Positions 1 through 6,612 are shown, counted from the stretch's first letter. The stretch is 7,057 nucleotides of DNA from Bryobacterales bacterium (GCA_016789785.1 JAEUQE010000339.1:1-7057), one strand, 5' to 3'. The notes: generated from the letters alone by a model not told the origin. A program made the numbers and translations.

Positions 1-423
1 CCGGCCGAGGCTGCCGTCTTCGCGGTGCGCGCGGAGGCCCTGGAGCGGCTTGGCCGCGATGTGGAGGCGGAAGCGGCGTACCGGGAGTGGCTGCAACTGG
101 AGCCCCGGAGTGCGATTGCGGCCAATAACCTGGCTTACTTACTGGCGGAACGGCTGGGCCGTGCCGCGGAAGCGGTGCCGCTTGCCGAGCGCGCCGGTCG
201 TGGCGCGAACGCCGATCCCCAGTTTGTGGACACGTTGGGATACGTGTATTGGAAAGCGGGCCGGGCGCAGGATGCGGTGAATGTGTTGGGTCCGCTGGTG
301 GCCCGGGTGCCGGGGGAGGCGAGCTTCCGGCAGCACTACGGCTTGGCGTTGAAGGCGGCGGGAAAGAGCAAGGAGGCCGAAGCGGAGTTTGCCGAGGCGA
401 AGCGGCGTGGCTGGAAGGAGTAA
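1..423 (+). CDS. TPR-repeat protein, C-terminal part (5' end outside window)
   Basis: The frame is open from base 1 and ends at TAA 421-423, giving the last 140 residues of a longer protein. The visible part is helical, Ala/Glu/Leu-rich and made of degenerate TPR units, with blocks such as AANNLAYLLAE, DTLGYVYWKAGR and FRQHYGLALKAAGK. The same three blocks recur in the same order in the last 120 residues of the next gene (MNNLAFLIAE, DTLGWIQFKRKR, FRYHYGLVLLQRG), so the two are paralogs, and this one is probably the C-terminus of another large TPR lipoprotein. TPR solenoids act as protein-protein scaffolds. Cell location cannot be read because the N-terminus is missing. The local GC is high (42 of 60 bases in 61-120). 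The true start lies outside the window; the GTG at 25 is internal. Confidence 0.85.
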   Translation, partial: PAEAAVFAVRAEALERLGRDVEAEAAYREWLQLEPRSAIAANNLAYLLAERLGRAAEAVPLAERAGRGANADPQFVDTLGYVYWKAGRAQDAVNVLGPLVARVPGEASFRQHYGLALKAAGKSKEAEAEFAEAKRRGWKE

Positions 424-453
424 ATCGGAGTGGGCCGGTTTATCCGAATCCGC

Positions 454-482
454 GAATCATTCCGCTTGATTCTGTGTATACT
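454..482 (+). promoter_or_regulatory. Candidate promoter of the TPR lipoprotein gene, with inverted repeat
   Basis: TATACT at 477-482 matches the sigma-70 -10 consensus at five of six positions. No good -35 box lies 16-18 bases upstream. That place is taken by a perfect inverted repeat, GAATCA (454-459) and TGATTC (467-472) with a 7-base spacer, and another CGAATC copy lies at 445-450. A poor -35 beside a palindrome fits an activator-dependent promoter, but this is inference. Transcription would start near 489, leaving a leader of about 60 bases. Confidence 0.4.
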
Positions 483-513
483 GGAGTCACCCAACAGGCA
501 TTGGTGACGAGGC

Positions 514-555
514 ATGAGCCTCTGCACCGCCGTACGAAAGGCGTGGAAGCCATGA
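514..555 (+). promoter_or_regulatory. Possible 13-codon leader ORF overlapping the lipoprotein start
   Basis: An ATG at 514 opens a short frame encoding MSLCTAVRKAWKP. Its TGA at 553-555 overlaps the ATG at 552 in an ATGA arrangement. GGTGA at 503-507 resembles a ribosome binding site six bases upstream. A 5-bp stem (GAGGC/GCCTC, 509-522, loop ATGA) includes this ATG in its loop. This could provide translational coupling to the lipoprotein gene, which has only a weak ribosome binding site of its own. A frame this short can also arise by chance. Confidence 0.25.
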
Positions 556-2852
556 AGCATCCGATCGCCCGATCGCTGCTCGTCTTCTCTCCGCTCCTCT
601 TCTTCCTGTCCTGCCGAATTAGTTCCACCACCTATCTGCAGCGTGGCAAACAGGCTGTTGCGGCTGGCAATCTCGAAGAGGCATCCGTCAACCTCCGCAA
701 AGCGATTCAACGGGATTCGAATCTCGGCGAAGCTTATCGCGAACTTGGAAAGCTGGACATCCAGCGCGGCAATCTGCCCGCGGCCCATGCCCTTCTCACT
801 CGCGCCGTGGAGTTACTCCCAAAAAACCTGGACGCGAAGACCGAACTTGGCGGCTTGTTGCTGACCATTCTCGCGCAGGAGCGGCAGACCAACGACATCC
901 TCTTCGACCAACTGCGGAAGGTGGCGGAAGAACTCTCGCAAAGCCCTTCCGGTACGTTCGAAGGGCTCCGGCTGAAGGCAGGCGGCGCGGCGCTGAAAGG
1001 CAACGTCTTTGATGCGCTGGTGTGGTATGAACAGGCGAACCGTCTGAAGCCGCTCGATCCCCGTGTAGCGGTACCGTGGGCCAATCTGCTGTTCCGGGCC
1101 AGCCGTTTCGTTGAGGCCGAGAAACTCTGCCAGGACCTGATCCGCAACCGCAAGGAGATTGCGCCGCCCTACGAATTCCTCTATGGCCGTTACATGCAGA
1201 GCAACCGGCCTGGGGATGCGGAGGCGGTGCTGCGAATGAGGATTGCGAACAACCCGAAGGATGGGCCCGCGGCAATCCAACTGGCGGCTCACTTCGCGCA
1301 GGCTCGGGATCGAAACGCAATGGAGGCCGCACTCAACGAGATCCTGGCCCGGTCCGGTGATTATGGAAACGGCCATTTGTTGGTGGGAGATTTCTACCTT
1401 CGGATGCAGCAGCCAGACTTGGCGATTGGGATGTATCAGAGCGGTCTGAAAGCACATCCCAACGAGAAATCGGAGTATCTGGAACGCATCGCCGATGCGC
1501 TGCTTACCGAGGGAAAGCCCGCCGAGGCACTCAAGGTTGTGGAAGAAATTCTCACGCTCAAGCCAGACAATGACGAGGCGCGTGTGGTGAAAGCTTCCAT
1601 CCTTATCGATTCCCGGCAGCCGGATCAGGTGAAGACGGCCCTCGCGGATCTGAAACCACTGGTGGCCAAGTCGCCAGCGAATGGCATCTGGCGTTTTCAA
1701 TATGGGAGAGCTCTGTTGGCCAACAGCCAACTGGAAGATGCCCGGCGTCAGTTCAGGGATACCATCAAGCACCGCCCCGATCTTCTTCCCGCGCGGCTCG
1801 CCCTGATTCAGCTCAGCGAAAATCTCGGCGATTTCCGCGAAGGTCTTGCGGCTGCCGATGATCTGCTCGCCCTCAATCCGGGGCTTCCGAAGGTCCGCCT
1901 GTTGCGCGCAGTGAGTCTGATTGGACTGGAGCGTCATGGCGAAGCGCGCACAGAACTGTCCCGCCTGCGCCGTGAACTGCCGGGCGATCAGGAGGTGGAG
2001 TTTCAACTCGCCATCCTCGATCTGAAACAGGGAAAAGCGGCCGCCGCCGAAAAGCAGTTCAGGCAACTATCCGATCGCTCGAAGTGGGATGCAAGGGCGC
2101 TCCGGGGTATTGCGGAGTCCTTGGCTGCCCAGGATCGGGATGCCGACGCTATACGTTTCCTGGAGGCCAGACTCAAGGAGTTCCCGGAATCCCAAGCAAT
2201 TCGCGGCCTTCTGGCGCGAACTCAACTGGATGCGGGTGACCATGCGGGTGCGATTCACAACTACGAGGCTCTGGCCGGCAGCAATGCTGAGTCGGCGGAG
2301 TTGCGAATCTATCTCGGAACCGCTTATCAGCAGGCTGGGAAGTTCCCGCAAGCTCTGGCCGAAATGGAAAAAGCGAAGGCTGCGGCGCCCGCCCATGTGC
2401 TGCCAGTGATTCTGGCTGCTCAGCTACAGGATCTGATGGGCAGAAAGAGGGAGGCGATCCAGGGCTACCGGCAGGCGCTTGCGATGAATCCGAACGATGT
2501 AGCTGTGATGAATAACCTGGCGTTCCTGATCGCGGAGTCCGGAGGGAGTCTGGATGAGGCCGAAGCCTTGGTCCGCCGCGCCCTTGAGAAGAGTCCCCGT
2601 GCGGCGGATTCGACGGACACGCTTGGCTGGATCCAATTCAAGCGCAAGCGATTCGACGAAGCGCTCCAGACCTTCCGCAGCTTGGCGGTAAAGTATCCTG
2701 GAAATCACAATTTTCGCTATCACTACGGGCTCGTACTTCTGCAGCGTGGCGACAAGCCGGCGGCAAAAGCCGAGTTGCAAGCTGCCCTGAAGTCGAAGCC
2801 TCCGGTGTGGATGATTCCAGAGATCGAGTCGGCATTGATTCGAGCAAACTAA
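552..2852 (+). CDS. Large TPR-repeat lipoprotein, PrsT-like (PEP-CTERM/exosortase-associated type)
   Basis: This is a complete 766-residue protein. Residues 1-20 form a lipoprotein-type signal (a positive n-region, then LLVFSPLLFFLS) before Cys21. The box FLSC is off-consensus at -3 and -2, so lipidation is likely but not certain. The remainder is TPR solenoid. Clear units begin near residues 27 (YLQRGKQAVAAGNLEEA), 61, 310, 381, 586 (YLGTAYQQAGKFPQA), 651 (VMNNLAFLIAE) and 723 (YHYGLVLLQRG). The N-terminal pattern (repeat units with RKAIQRDSNLGEAY) resembles the PrsT family of PEP-CTERM-system TPR lipoproteins, which are usually somewhat longer. Envelope scaffolding for export or matrix assembly is inferred. 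I chose ATG 552 because it gives the signal peptide. The frame is open back to 249, but that part overlaps the previous gene and is Gly-rich non-signal sequence. GGAA lies just upstream. It ends in tandem stops (TAA TAG) and is followed by two PEP-CTERM genes on the same strand. Confidence 0.85.
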   Translation: MKHPIARSLLVFSPLLFFLSCRISSTTYLQRGKQAVAAGNLEEASVNLRKAIQRDSNLGEAYRELGKLDIQRGNLPAAHALLTRAVELLPKNLDAKTELGGLLLTILAQERQTNDILFDQLRKVAEELSQSPSGTFEGLRLKAGGAALKGNVFDALVWYEQANRLKPLDPRVAVPWANLLFRASRFVEAEKLCQDLIRNRKEIAPPYEFLYGRYMQSNRPGDAEAVLRMRIANNPKDGPAAIQLAAHFAQARDRNAMEAALNEILARSGDYGNGHLLVGDFYLRMQQPDLAIGMYQSGLKAHPNEKSEYLERIADALLTEGKPAEALKVVEEILTLKPDNDEARVVKASILIDSRQPDQVKTALADLKPLVAKSPANGIWRFQYGRALLANSQLEDARRQFRDTIKHRPDLLPARLALIQLSENLGDFREGLAAADDLLALNPGLPKVRLLRAVSLIGLERHGEARTELSRLRRELPGDQEVEFQLAILDLKQGKAAAAEKQFRQLSDRSKWDARALRGIAESLAAQDRDADAIRFLEARLKEFPESQAIRGLLARTQLDAGDHAGAIHNYEALAGSNAESAELRIYLGTAYQQAGKFPQALAEMEKAKAAAPAHVLPVILAAQLQDLMGRKREAIQGYRQALAMNPNDVAVMNNLAFLIAESGGSLDEAEALVRRALEKSPRAADSTDTLGWIQFKRKRFDEALQTFRSLAVKYPGNHNFRYHYGLVLLQRGDKPAAKAELQAALKSKPPVWMIPEIESALIRAN

Positions 2853-2901
2853 TAGCTCGTGCAAACTAAATAACGGGCTTATGTAAGTAACTTTTGCCCG
2901 C

Positions 2902-2939
2902 GGTATACCTTGACCTGTCGCCGTTTCGCAGGGTACTCG
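2902..2939 (+). promoter_or_regulatory. Candidate promoter/regulatory block of the first twin PEP-CTERM gene
   Basis: TTGACC at 2910-2915 resembles a -35 box, and GGTACTCG follows at 2932-2939. The same two elements (CCTTGACCT, then TACTCGCT about 18-19 bases later) stand before the second paralog, so the block is conserved across the duplication. The -10 fit is poor here. GGTATACC at 2902-2909 is a perfect 8-bp palindrome touching the -35 box. Any transcript would start only a few bases before the ATG at 2949 or 2961. Confidence 0.35.
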
Positions 2940-2960
2940 CTGGCGGAAATGATCATAATC

Positions 2961-3914
2961 ATGGCAACCTCTACTACCCGTCTTCTGATGGGAGCCAGTT
3001 TCCTGGCGCTCACCGTGCGCCTCTTCGCAGGCCCTACGCTCATCGGTCCGCGTCCGAATACCGACAAGGAGATGGTCCCGGAATGTCTGAACCAAACGGG
3101 CACGGTGGTTCTGTTCAACTGTACTTCCCGGGCCTTCTATAATCCGGATCTTGTCGATATGAACTCAGGGTTCCTGCCTGGAGCGTTCAATGGCAAGGCA
3201 CCGGCGAACACGAATTCCTTCAAGTCCTCCTTTGACGATTGGAACCGTACGCATGGCAACCAGTGGACTCTGCAAAACGGCGGTGAGCTGGATATCACGT
3301 TCCGGCTGGACGCATTCAACGCGGTAGCCACCTCTGGAACTACCGGCGGAATGGAGATCCAGATCGTGATTCTGGAGTACACCCGCGCGACAAACGGGCC
3401 CACTCTGGATCAATTGGCATGGACGCAGGGGCTTTATGTCAATTACAAACCGCCGAACCTGTCCGATGCCAAGAACCCTTACAACTCGTTAGATACATAC
3501 TCCTTCAGCGGCGGCGGCACTCCCAACGGGCGTGGCGAGTTCAGCAAACCATGCGCTCCTCTGCCAGCTTCCTCTTCGAACTCGACGCCAGTGGACATTC
3601 CAGAGGAACCCAGCCGGCCCTATTGTGATCCGATCTACCCCTTCCAGTCCACGCAGAAGTATCTGGGCGACAATCCGATGGGCTTCTATTCGATTCCAGC
3701 GTCATTCCGTGCGATCGCGCTTCTATCCACTGTGACCTTTCAGAAGGACCCCTCGGGCAACGTCACCAACCGTATTCTCACTGTGTACAACGGCGTGAGC
3801 TACGGGTTCGACCTCAGCTACGTGCCAGAGCCATCACTCGGCGGTTTGCTTGCGATGAGTCTGCTCGGGCTGTGGGCGTGGCGCCGCCGGCTTCACCTTA
3901 GCCGAAAGCTGTGA
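2961..3914 (+). CDS. PEP-CTERM exported protein, twin paralog A (unknown four-cysteine family)
   Basis: This is a 317-residue protein. It has an N-terminal signal peptide (MATSTTRLLMGASFLALTVRLFAG, with likely cleavage around residues 23-25) and a C-terminal PEP-CTERM signal: VPEP at 288-291, a hydrophobic stretch at about 293-307, and RRR at 308-310. It should be exported and processed by an exosortase. I do not recognise the 260-residue middle. It has four cysteines (42, 54, 198, 222) that match four in the next gene, suggesting two disulfides. Distinctive blocks are LVDMNSGFL, LDQLAWTQGLYVNYKPP, YCDPIYPFQ and RILTVYNGVSYGFDLSYVPEP. It lies 108 bases after the TPR lipoprotein, with no convincing terminator between. 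The start is uncertain. ATG 2961 aligns best with the paralog's start. ATG 2949 adds MIII, and TTG 2910 lies in the probable promoter. No well-spaced ribosome binding site serves 2961. Confidence 0.85.
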   Translation: MATSTTRLLMGASFLALTVRLFAGPTLIGPRPNTDKEMVPECLNQTGTVVLFNCTSRAFYNPDLVDMNSGFLPGAFNGKAPANTNSFKSSFDDWNRTHGNQWTLQNGGELDITFRLDAFNAVATSGTTGGMEIQIVILEYTRATNGPTLDQLAWTQGLYVNYKPPNLSDAKNPYNSLDTYSFSGGGTPNGRGEFSKPCAPLPASSSNSTPVDIPEEPSRPYCDPIYPFQSTQKYLGDNPMGFYSIPASFRAIALLSTVTFQKDPSGNVTNRILTVYNGVSYGFDLSYVPEPSLGGLLAMSLLGLWAWRRRLHLSRKL

Positions 3915-3921
3915 GATGGGT

Positions 3922-3938
3922 TGGTACGTATGGTACGT
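3922..3938 (+). repeat. Tandem TGGTACGT direct repeat upstream of paralog B
   Basis: TGGTACGT occurs at 3922-3929 and again at 3931-3938, two exact 8-base copies with a 9-base period. They sit just after the stop of paralog A and about 28 bases before the TTGACC box of paralog B, a position typical of an activator site. Function is inferred. Confidence 0.4.
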
Positions 3939-3966
3939 TTTCTCGGTCAACGCACCTGGATTCCCC

Positions 3967-3995
3967 TTGACCTCCATGCAGTTCTATCCAATACT
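3967..3995 (+). promoter_or_regulatory. Candidate promoter of paralog B
   Basis: TTGACC (3967-3972, five of six to TTGACA) is separated by 17 bases from AATACT (3990-3995, four of six to TATAAT, keeping the key A2 and T6). Transcription would start near 4002, leaving roughly 6-10 bases before the ATGs at 4009 and 4012. The block is shared with paralog A. Confidence 0.45.
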
Positions 3996-4011
3996 CGCTT
4001 GGGGGTTGATG

Positions 4012-4965
4012 ATGACAATGTGGTCGAATCGGCTCTTCCTGAGTGCCGGCCTGATGGCCGTCGCGTTTCCCTCTTACCTGTTTGGCGCAGCTTCCCTGAT
4101 GGGCCCGAACCCGGCAACCGACAAGGCGGTAACTCCGACTTGCCTCAACCAAAGTGGTACGGTGACCCTCCATGACTGCACCTCAAAAGCGTTTTACAAC
4201 ACTAATCTGGTGGACATGAACTCCGCGTTCCTGACAGGGAACTTCAACGGAACAGCACCTGGCAACACAAACTCTTTCAAGTCAGCATTCGACAACTGGA
4301 ATAGCGGAAATACGGATAAGTGGACTCTCCAGGACGGTGGTGCGTTGGACATGAAGTTCAACATCAATACATTCAAGGCATTGGCGCCACCCGAAAGAGT
4401 GGGTGGGATGGAGATTGATATCGGGGTTAAGTACAACAGTGGTGCGACGGGTCCGTCTCTCGATCAGCTAGTCTGGACACAGGGATTGTATATCAACTAC
4501 AAGCCGCCAAGCGGGGTCAATAAGACGAACCCATACAACACGCTGGACACCTTCTCGTTTAGCGGAGGGCCAAGTGGATCTGGTGAGTTTGGAAAGGCAT
4601 GTGAACCGATTCCTACGCCCTCTGGTGCATCGAACACCACACCGAGTAATATTCCCGCAAGTCCTTCCGAAAAGGCCTACTGCGACCCGATTTATCCCTT
4701 CCAATACACGGATAAGTCCTTTTACGACAAACCAATGGGTTACTACTCGATTCCTGCATCGTTCCGGGGAATCGCGTTGCTGTCGACGGTCACGTTCAAG
4801 ACGGATGCGGATAAAAAGATCACGGACCGGATTCTGACGGTCTACAATGGCGTCAGCTACGGGTTTGATCTGAGCTACGTGCCGGAGCCATCGTTCTACG
4901 GGCTGCTGGCGATCGGGTTCATCGTGTTGATCGTAGTGCGCCGCCGGTTGGCTGCAACACCTTAG
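4012..4965 (+). CDS. PEP-CTERM exported protein, twin paralog B (unknown four-cysteine family)
   Basis: This 317-residue protein is colinear with the preceding gene, with well over half of the residues identical by eye. The signal peptide spans about residues 1-26 (MTMWSNRLFLSAGLMAV, cleavage near LFGA). The C-terminal sorting signal is PEP at 291-293, a hydrophobic segment at 295-309 and RRR at 310-312. The cysteines at 44, 56, 197 and 224 match those of paralog A. Highly conserved blocks are CLNQSGTV, LVDMNSAFL, NTNSFKSAFDNWN, LDQLVWTQGLYINYKPP, YCDPIYPFQ and DRILTVYNGVSYGFDLSYVPEPS. The Ser/Thr/Pro-rich linker before the fourth Cys and the tail after PEP are the most divergent parts. ATG 4012 was chosen because GGGGG at 4001-4005 lies six bases upstream. 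ATG 4009 and 4018 are alternatives, and the frame is open back to 3916. Its stop is six bases from the stop of the opposing gene. Function is unknown; an extracellular role is inferred. Confidence 0.87.
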   Translation: MTMWSNRLFLSAGLMAVAFPSYLFGAASLMGPNPATDKAVTPTCLNQSGTVTLHDCTSKAFYNTNLVDMNSAFLTGNFNGTAPGNTNSFKSAFDNWNSGNTDKWTLQDGGALDMKFNINTFKALAPPERVGGMEIDIGVKYNSGATGPSLDQLVWTQGLYINYKPPSGVNKTNPYNTLDTFSFSGGPSGSGEFGKACEPIPTPSGASNTTPSNIPASPSEKAYCDPIYPFQYTDKSFYDKPMGYYSIPASFRGIALLSTVTFKTDADKKITDRILTVYNGVSYGFDLSYVPEPSFYGLLAIGFIVLIVVRRRLAATP

Positions 4966-4971
4966 ATTAGG

Positions 4972-5511
4972 CTACGGGGTAATCGAGAAGGAAATCTTTG
5001 GCGCCGCGGCGCTGCCGGTCCATGCCGACGCCTTGGCTCCACGAACCGGCTGTCCGCCGGCACAGGACTGTACCTCTGCCATGCGGATGGACGCGCCGTG
5101 ATCCTTGGTCATCTCATACCTGGCGGAGATTGAATAGGCGCCGGGCGTCAAGGGATAACTGTAGGACCCTGTCCACCGGACAAGGTCGAGTGTATTTTCG
5201 AGCGAACTTCCGGACTCCAACTGGCAGGCCACCTGTTTAGACGCGGTTCTCTGGTCCATCAATACCATGCGGCGTTTGCCGCCTGGGCCTTCGATTTCCA
5301 GGGTGAGGGTGTCGTAGTGATCGCCACCGGGTGTGGCGGTGTGCGAAAAGACGATCCAAGGCTGCCGGCTGGAGTTCTGTAGTTTCCAGGTGAGGAGGAC
5401 CGGCTCACCAGCCTTGTAGGTCTTCTGCGATGTGAGGAGAGTCAAGTCCATTTGGCCACTTGCTACGCAGGCGCCCAGCAGTGCGACGGCGATGATGAGC
5501 CAGCTCTTCAC
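4972..5511 (-). CDS. Small secreted or lipid-anchored protein, probable Ig-like (BsuPI-like) domain
   Basis: This is a 179-residue protein. Residues 1-19 form a signal peptide (MKSWLIIAVALLGACVASG). LGAC at 12-15 fits a lipobox, making it a possible lipoprotein, but cleavage by signal peptidase I after ASG is also possible. The mature part is beta-rich: TYKAGEPVLLTWKLQNSSRQP, LTLEIEGPGGKRR and YPLTPGAYSISARYEM. This order (strand, N-x-S turn, G-P-G-G, then a P-G-x-Y strand) resembles the all-beta fold of BsuPI-type or other Ig-like domains. It is a fold-level guess, not an identification. Cys96 and Cys150 could form a disulfide. The start is GTG at 5511-5509; an ATG ten bases upstream is out of frame. 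The ribosome binding site is weak (GAG only). A TACAAT box eight bases upstream suggests a leaderless transcript. It converges on paralog B with a 6-base gap and no terminator between. Confidence 0.75.
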   Translation of the reverse strand: MKSWLIIAVALLGACVASGQMDLTLLTSQKTYKAGEPVLLTWKLQNSSRQPWIVFSHTATPGGDHYDTLTLEIEGPGGKRRMVLMDQRTASKQVACQLESGSSLENTLDLVRWTGSYSYPLTPGAYSISARYEMTKDHGASIRMAEVQSCAGGQPVRGAKASAWTGSAAAPKISFSITP

Positions 5512-5519
5512 CGGATCTC

Positions 5520-5525
5520 ATTGTA
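5520..5525 (-). promoter_or_regulatory. -10 box of the small secreted protein gene (possible leaderless start)
   Basis: On the minus strand TACAAT (five of six to TATAAT) ends eight bases before the GTG start codon. The expected start of transcription falls on or next to the GTG. The -35 region at 5543-5548 (CCGACT) is weak. Confidence 0.4.
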
Positions 5526-5550
5526 GCGCTGTCCGGCGTTGCAGTCGGCC

Positions 5551-5591
5551 AAAAACAAAACCCGCGAAACCAGCGGAGCCGGCCTCGCGGG
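5551..5591 (-). terminator. Rho-independent terminator of the thioester PEP-CTERM gene
   Basis: On the minus strand CCCGCGAGGCC (5591-5581) pairs with GGTTTCGCGGG (5571-5561) to form an 11-bp stem with two G-U pairs. The loop is nine bases, and TTTTGTTTTT (5560-5551) follows. It lies about 40 bases after the TAA at 5633 and separates this gene from the next minus-strand gene. Confidence 0.88.
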
Positions 5592-5632
5592 ACATCGGAG
5601 GTGTTCGGAGGAAATGCGGAGTCAGTCAGAAG

Positions 5633-6544
5633 TTAGACTTCGGTCTTGCGGCGGCGAACTCCCCACAGGAGAATGCCGAGGCCGCCGGCGAGGACGCCGT
5701 AGAAACCAGGTTCGGGGACTACTTGGACAAGGAAGGTCTGGCGGTCAACGGATGGGCGCTCATTTCCGTTGGTTCCCAACAAACTACCTTGAGAAGTGAC
5801 AAGCCAACTGACGATCGCCCATTTAGTCGGATCGACCTTGGTCGCATACTCCGTGTTTGCCTTGTTCACCCACCAAGCAATGCTCTGGGTATTGACAGTA
5901 CCCGCAAGAGTATTGCTCGTTACACCCTTATCAATTACACCCGCCCCAAATGGTCCGTCATTTCCTGCGGTGCCACCGTCATCCGCAGTTGCGGTGTTAT
6001 TGTGCATGATCGACCAGATGGCTTTTTGGATGTTAGTGTTATTATTCCCAGCATTACCCGACCCAACGAAAGAGTATCGACTGACCAGATAGGCGGCCAT
6101 CAAGTAGCGGTCTTTAGCAGCAGTCGGAAGCGCGACTGTTCCTCCTCCAGCAATGGCGAAGGAATGATTCGTCCATCCAGGGTCGGCTGGCGCATTCGCA
6201 GAGATGTTTCCGTATCGGACGGCATTCGCAAGTCCGGGGAGTTGATTGATGCCGACGATATTCGCATAACCGAAGTCGTTAAAGGAAAAGTACAGTTGTG
6301 AGTCGACACACCAGAACTTCGTCGCGATGGAGTTGCTGTTCGTAAATCCTGCTGAGTTTGCAGGGAGGGAGGTACCTGTATTCAGCACGCGCCCATTGAA
6401 CTCCCCACCGTTGGCTAGATTCTGACTGAAGCTAGTGACGGTGATGTAGCGCGGTACTCCAAGATAATCCGGTGTGAGAGGCGCCGCAGACAGGCTAGCT
6501 ATCGCAACCGCGGAAAGCGCAAGCGAACGCAGAAGTGTGGTCAT
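5633..6544 (-). CDS. PEP-CTERM exported protein with predicted thioester (TQXA/TED-like) domain
   Basis: This is a 303-residue protein. Residues 1-20 or 21 are a signal peptide (MTTLLRSLALSAVAIASLSAA). The sorting signal is VPEP at 276-279, a hydrophobic stretch at 280-295 and RRR at 297-299. Two motifs match the internal Cys-Gln thioester domains known mainly from Gram-positive surface adhesins: FWCVD with Cys79 (codon 6310-6308), and IQKAIW with Gln173 (codon 6028-6026). The helix between them (RYLMAAYLVSRY, 147-157) also fits. In that family the Cys and Gln side chains form a reactive thioester that can bond covalently to targets. Here this is predicted only. The section before PEP ends RQTFLVQVVPEPG, common in PEP-CTERM proteins. 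ATG 6544 was chosen over the in-frame GTG at 6574 because GGAGG (6554-6550) lies five bases upstream and it gives a clean signal peptide. It is transcribed alone and divergently from the last TPR gene. Confidence 0.87.
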   Translation of the reverse strand: MTTLLRSLALSAVAIASLSAAPLTPDYLGVPRYITVTSFSQNLANGGEFNGRVLNTGTSLPANSAGFTNSNSIATKFWCVDSQLYFSFNDFGYANIVGINQLPGLANAVRYGNISANAPADPGWTNHSFAIAGGGTVALPTAAKDRYLMAAYLVSRYSFVGSGNAGNNNTNIQKAIWSIMHNNTATADDGGTAGNDGPFGAGVIDKGVTSNTLAGTVNTQSIAWWVNKANTEYATKVDPTKWAIVSWLVTSQGSLLGTNGNERPSVDRQTFLVQVVPEPGFYGVLAGGLGILLWGVRRRKTEV

Positions 6545-6582
6545 CAATTCCTCCGAAAAAATCCCCAGCTTCACACGGCTGG

Positions 6583-6612
6583 ATTGTACGTACAGTCAAT
6601 GCAATCAGTCAT
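6583..6612 (-). promoter_or_regulatory. Candidate promoter of the thioester PEP-CTERM gene, with palindrome
   Basis: On the minus strand TACAAT (6588-6583) is a good -10 box, with ATGACT (6612-6607) 18 bases upstream as a four-of-six -35. The leader would be about 31 bases and contains the GGAGG ribosome binding site. TGTACGTACA (6585-6594), a perfect 10-bp palindrome, overlaps the -10 box and could be a repressor site. Confidence 0.5.

Noticed and set aside
249..551. In-frame extension of the large TPR lipoprotein back to 249
   Set aside because: It overlaps the coding end of the previous gene in another frame, is Gly-rich and low in structure, and would bury the lipoprotein signal peptide. 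It also runs through the likely promoter at 477-482.
813..2066. 417-codon open frame on the minus strand
   Set aside because: It is fully antisense to the TPR lipoprotein, whose repeats and signal are unambiguous. Shadow frame.
2874..2900. CGGGC/GCCCG hairpin after the TPR lipoprotein as a terminator
   Set aside because: The stem has five pairs only, the loop is 17 bases, and no T-run follows.
5606..5799. Plus-strand ATG at 5614 preceded by CGGAGG, opening a short frame
   Set aside because: The binding site is only two bases from the ATG, the product is Arg/Gly-rich, and it is antisense to the thioester gene. The CGGAGG is better explained as part of the minus-strand 3' UTR.
5432..6301. 289-codon open frame on the plus strand
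   Set aside because: It lies antisense across the thioester gene and the start of the small secreted gene, crosses a clear terminator, and has no recognisable domain or start signal. High-GC antisense shadow.
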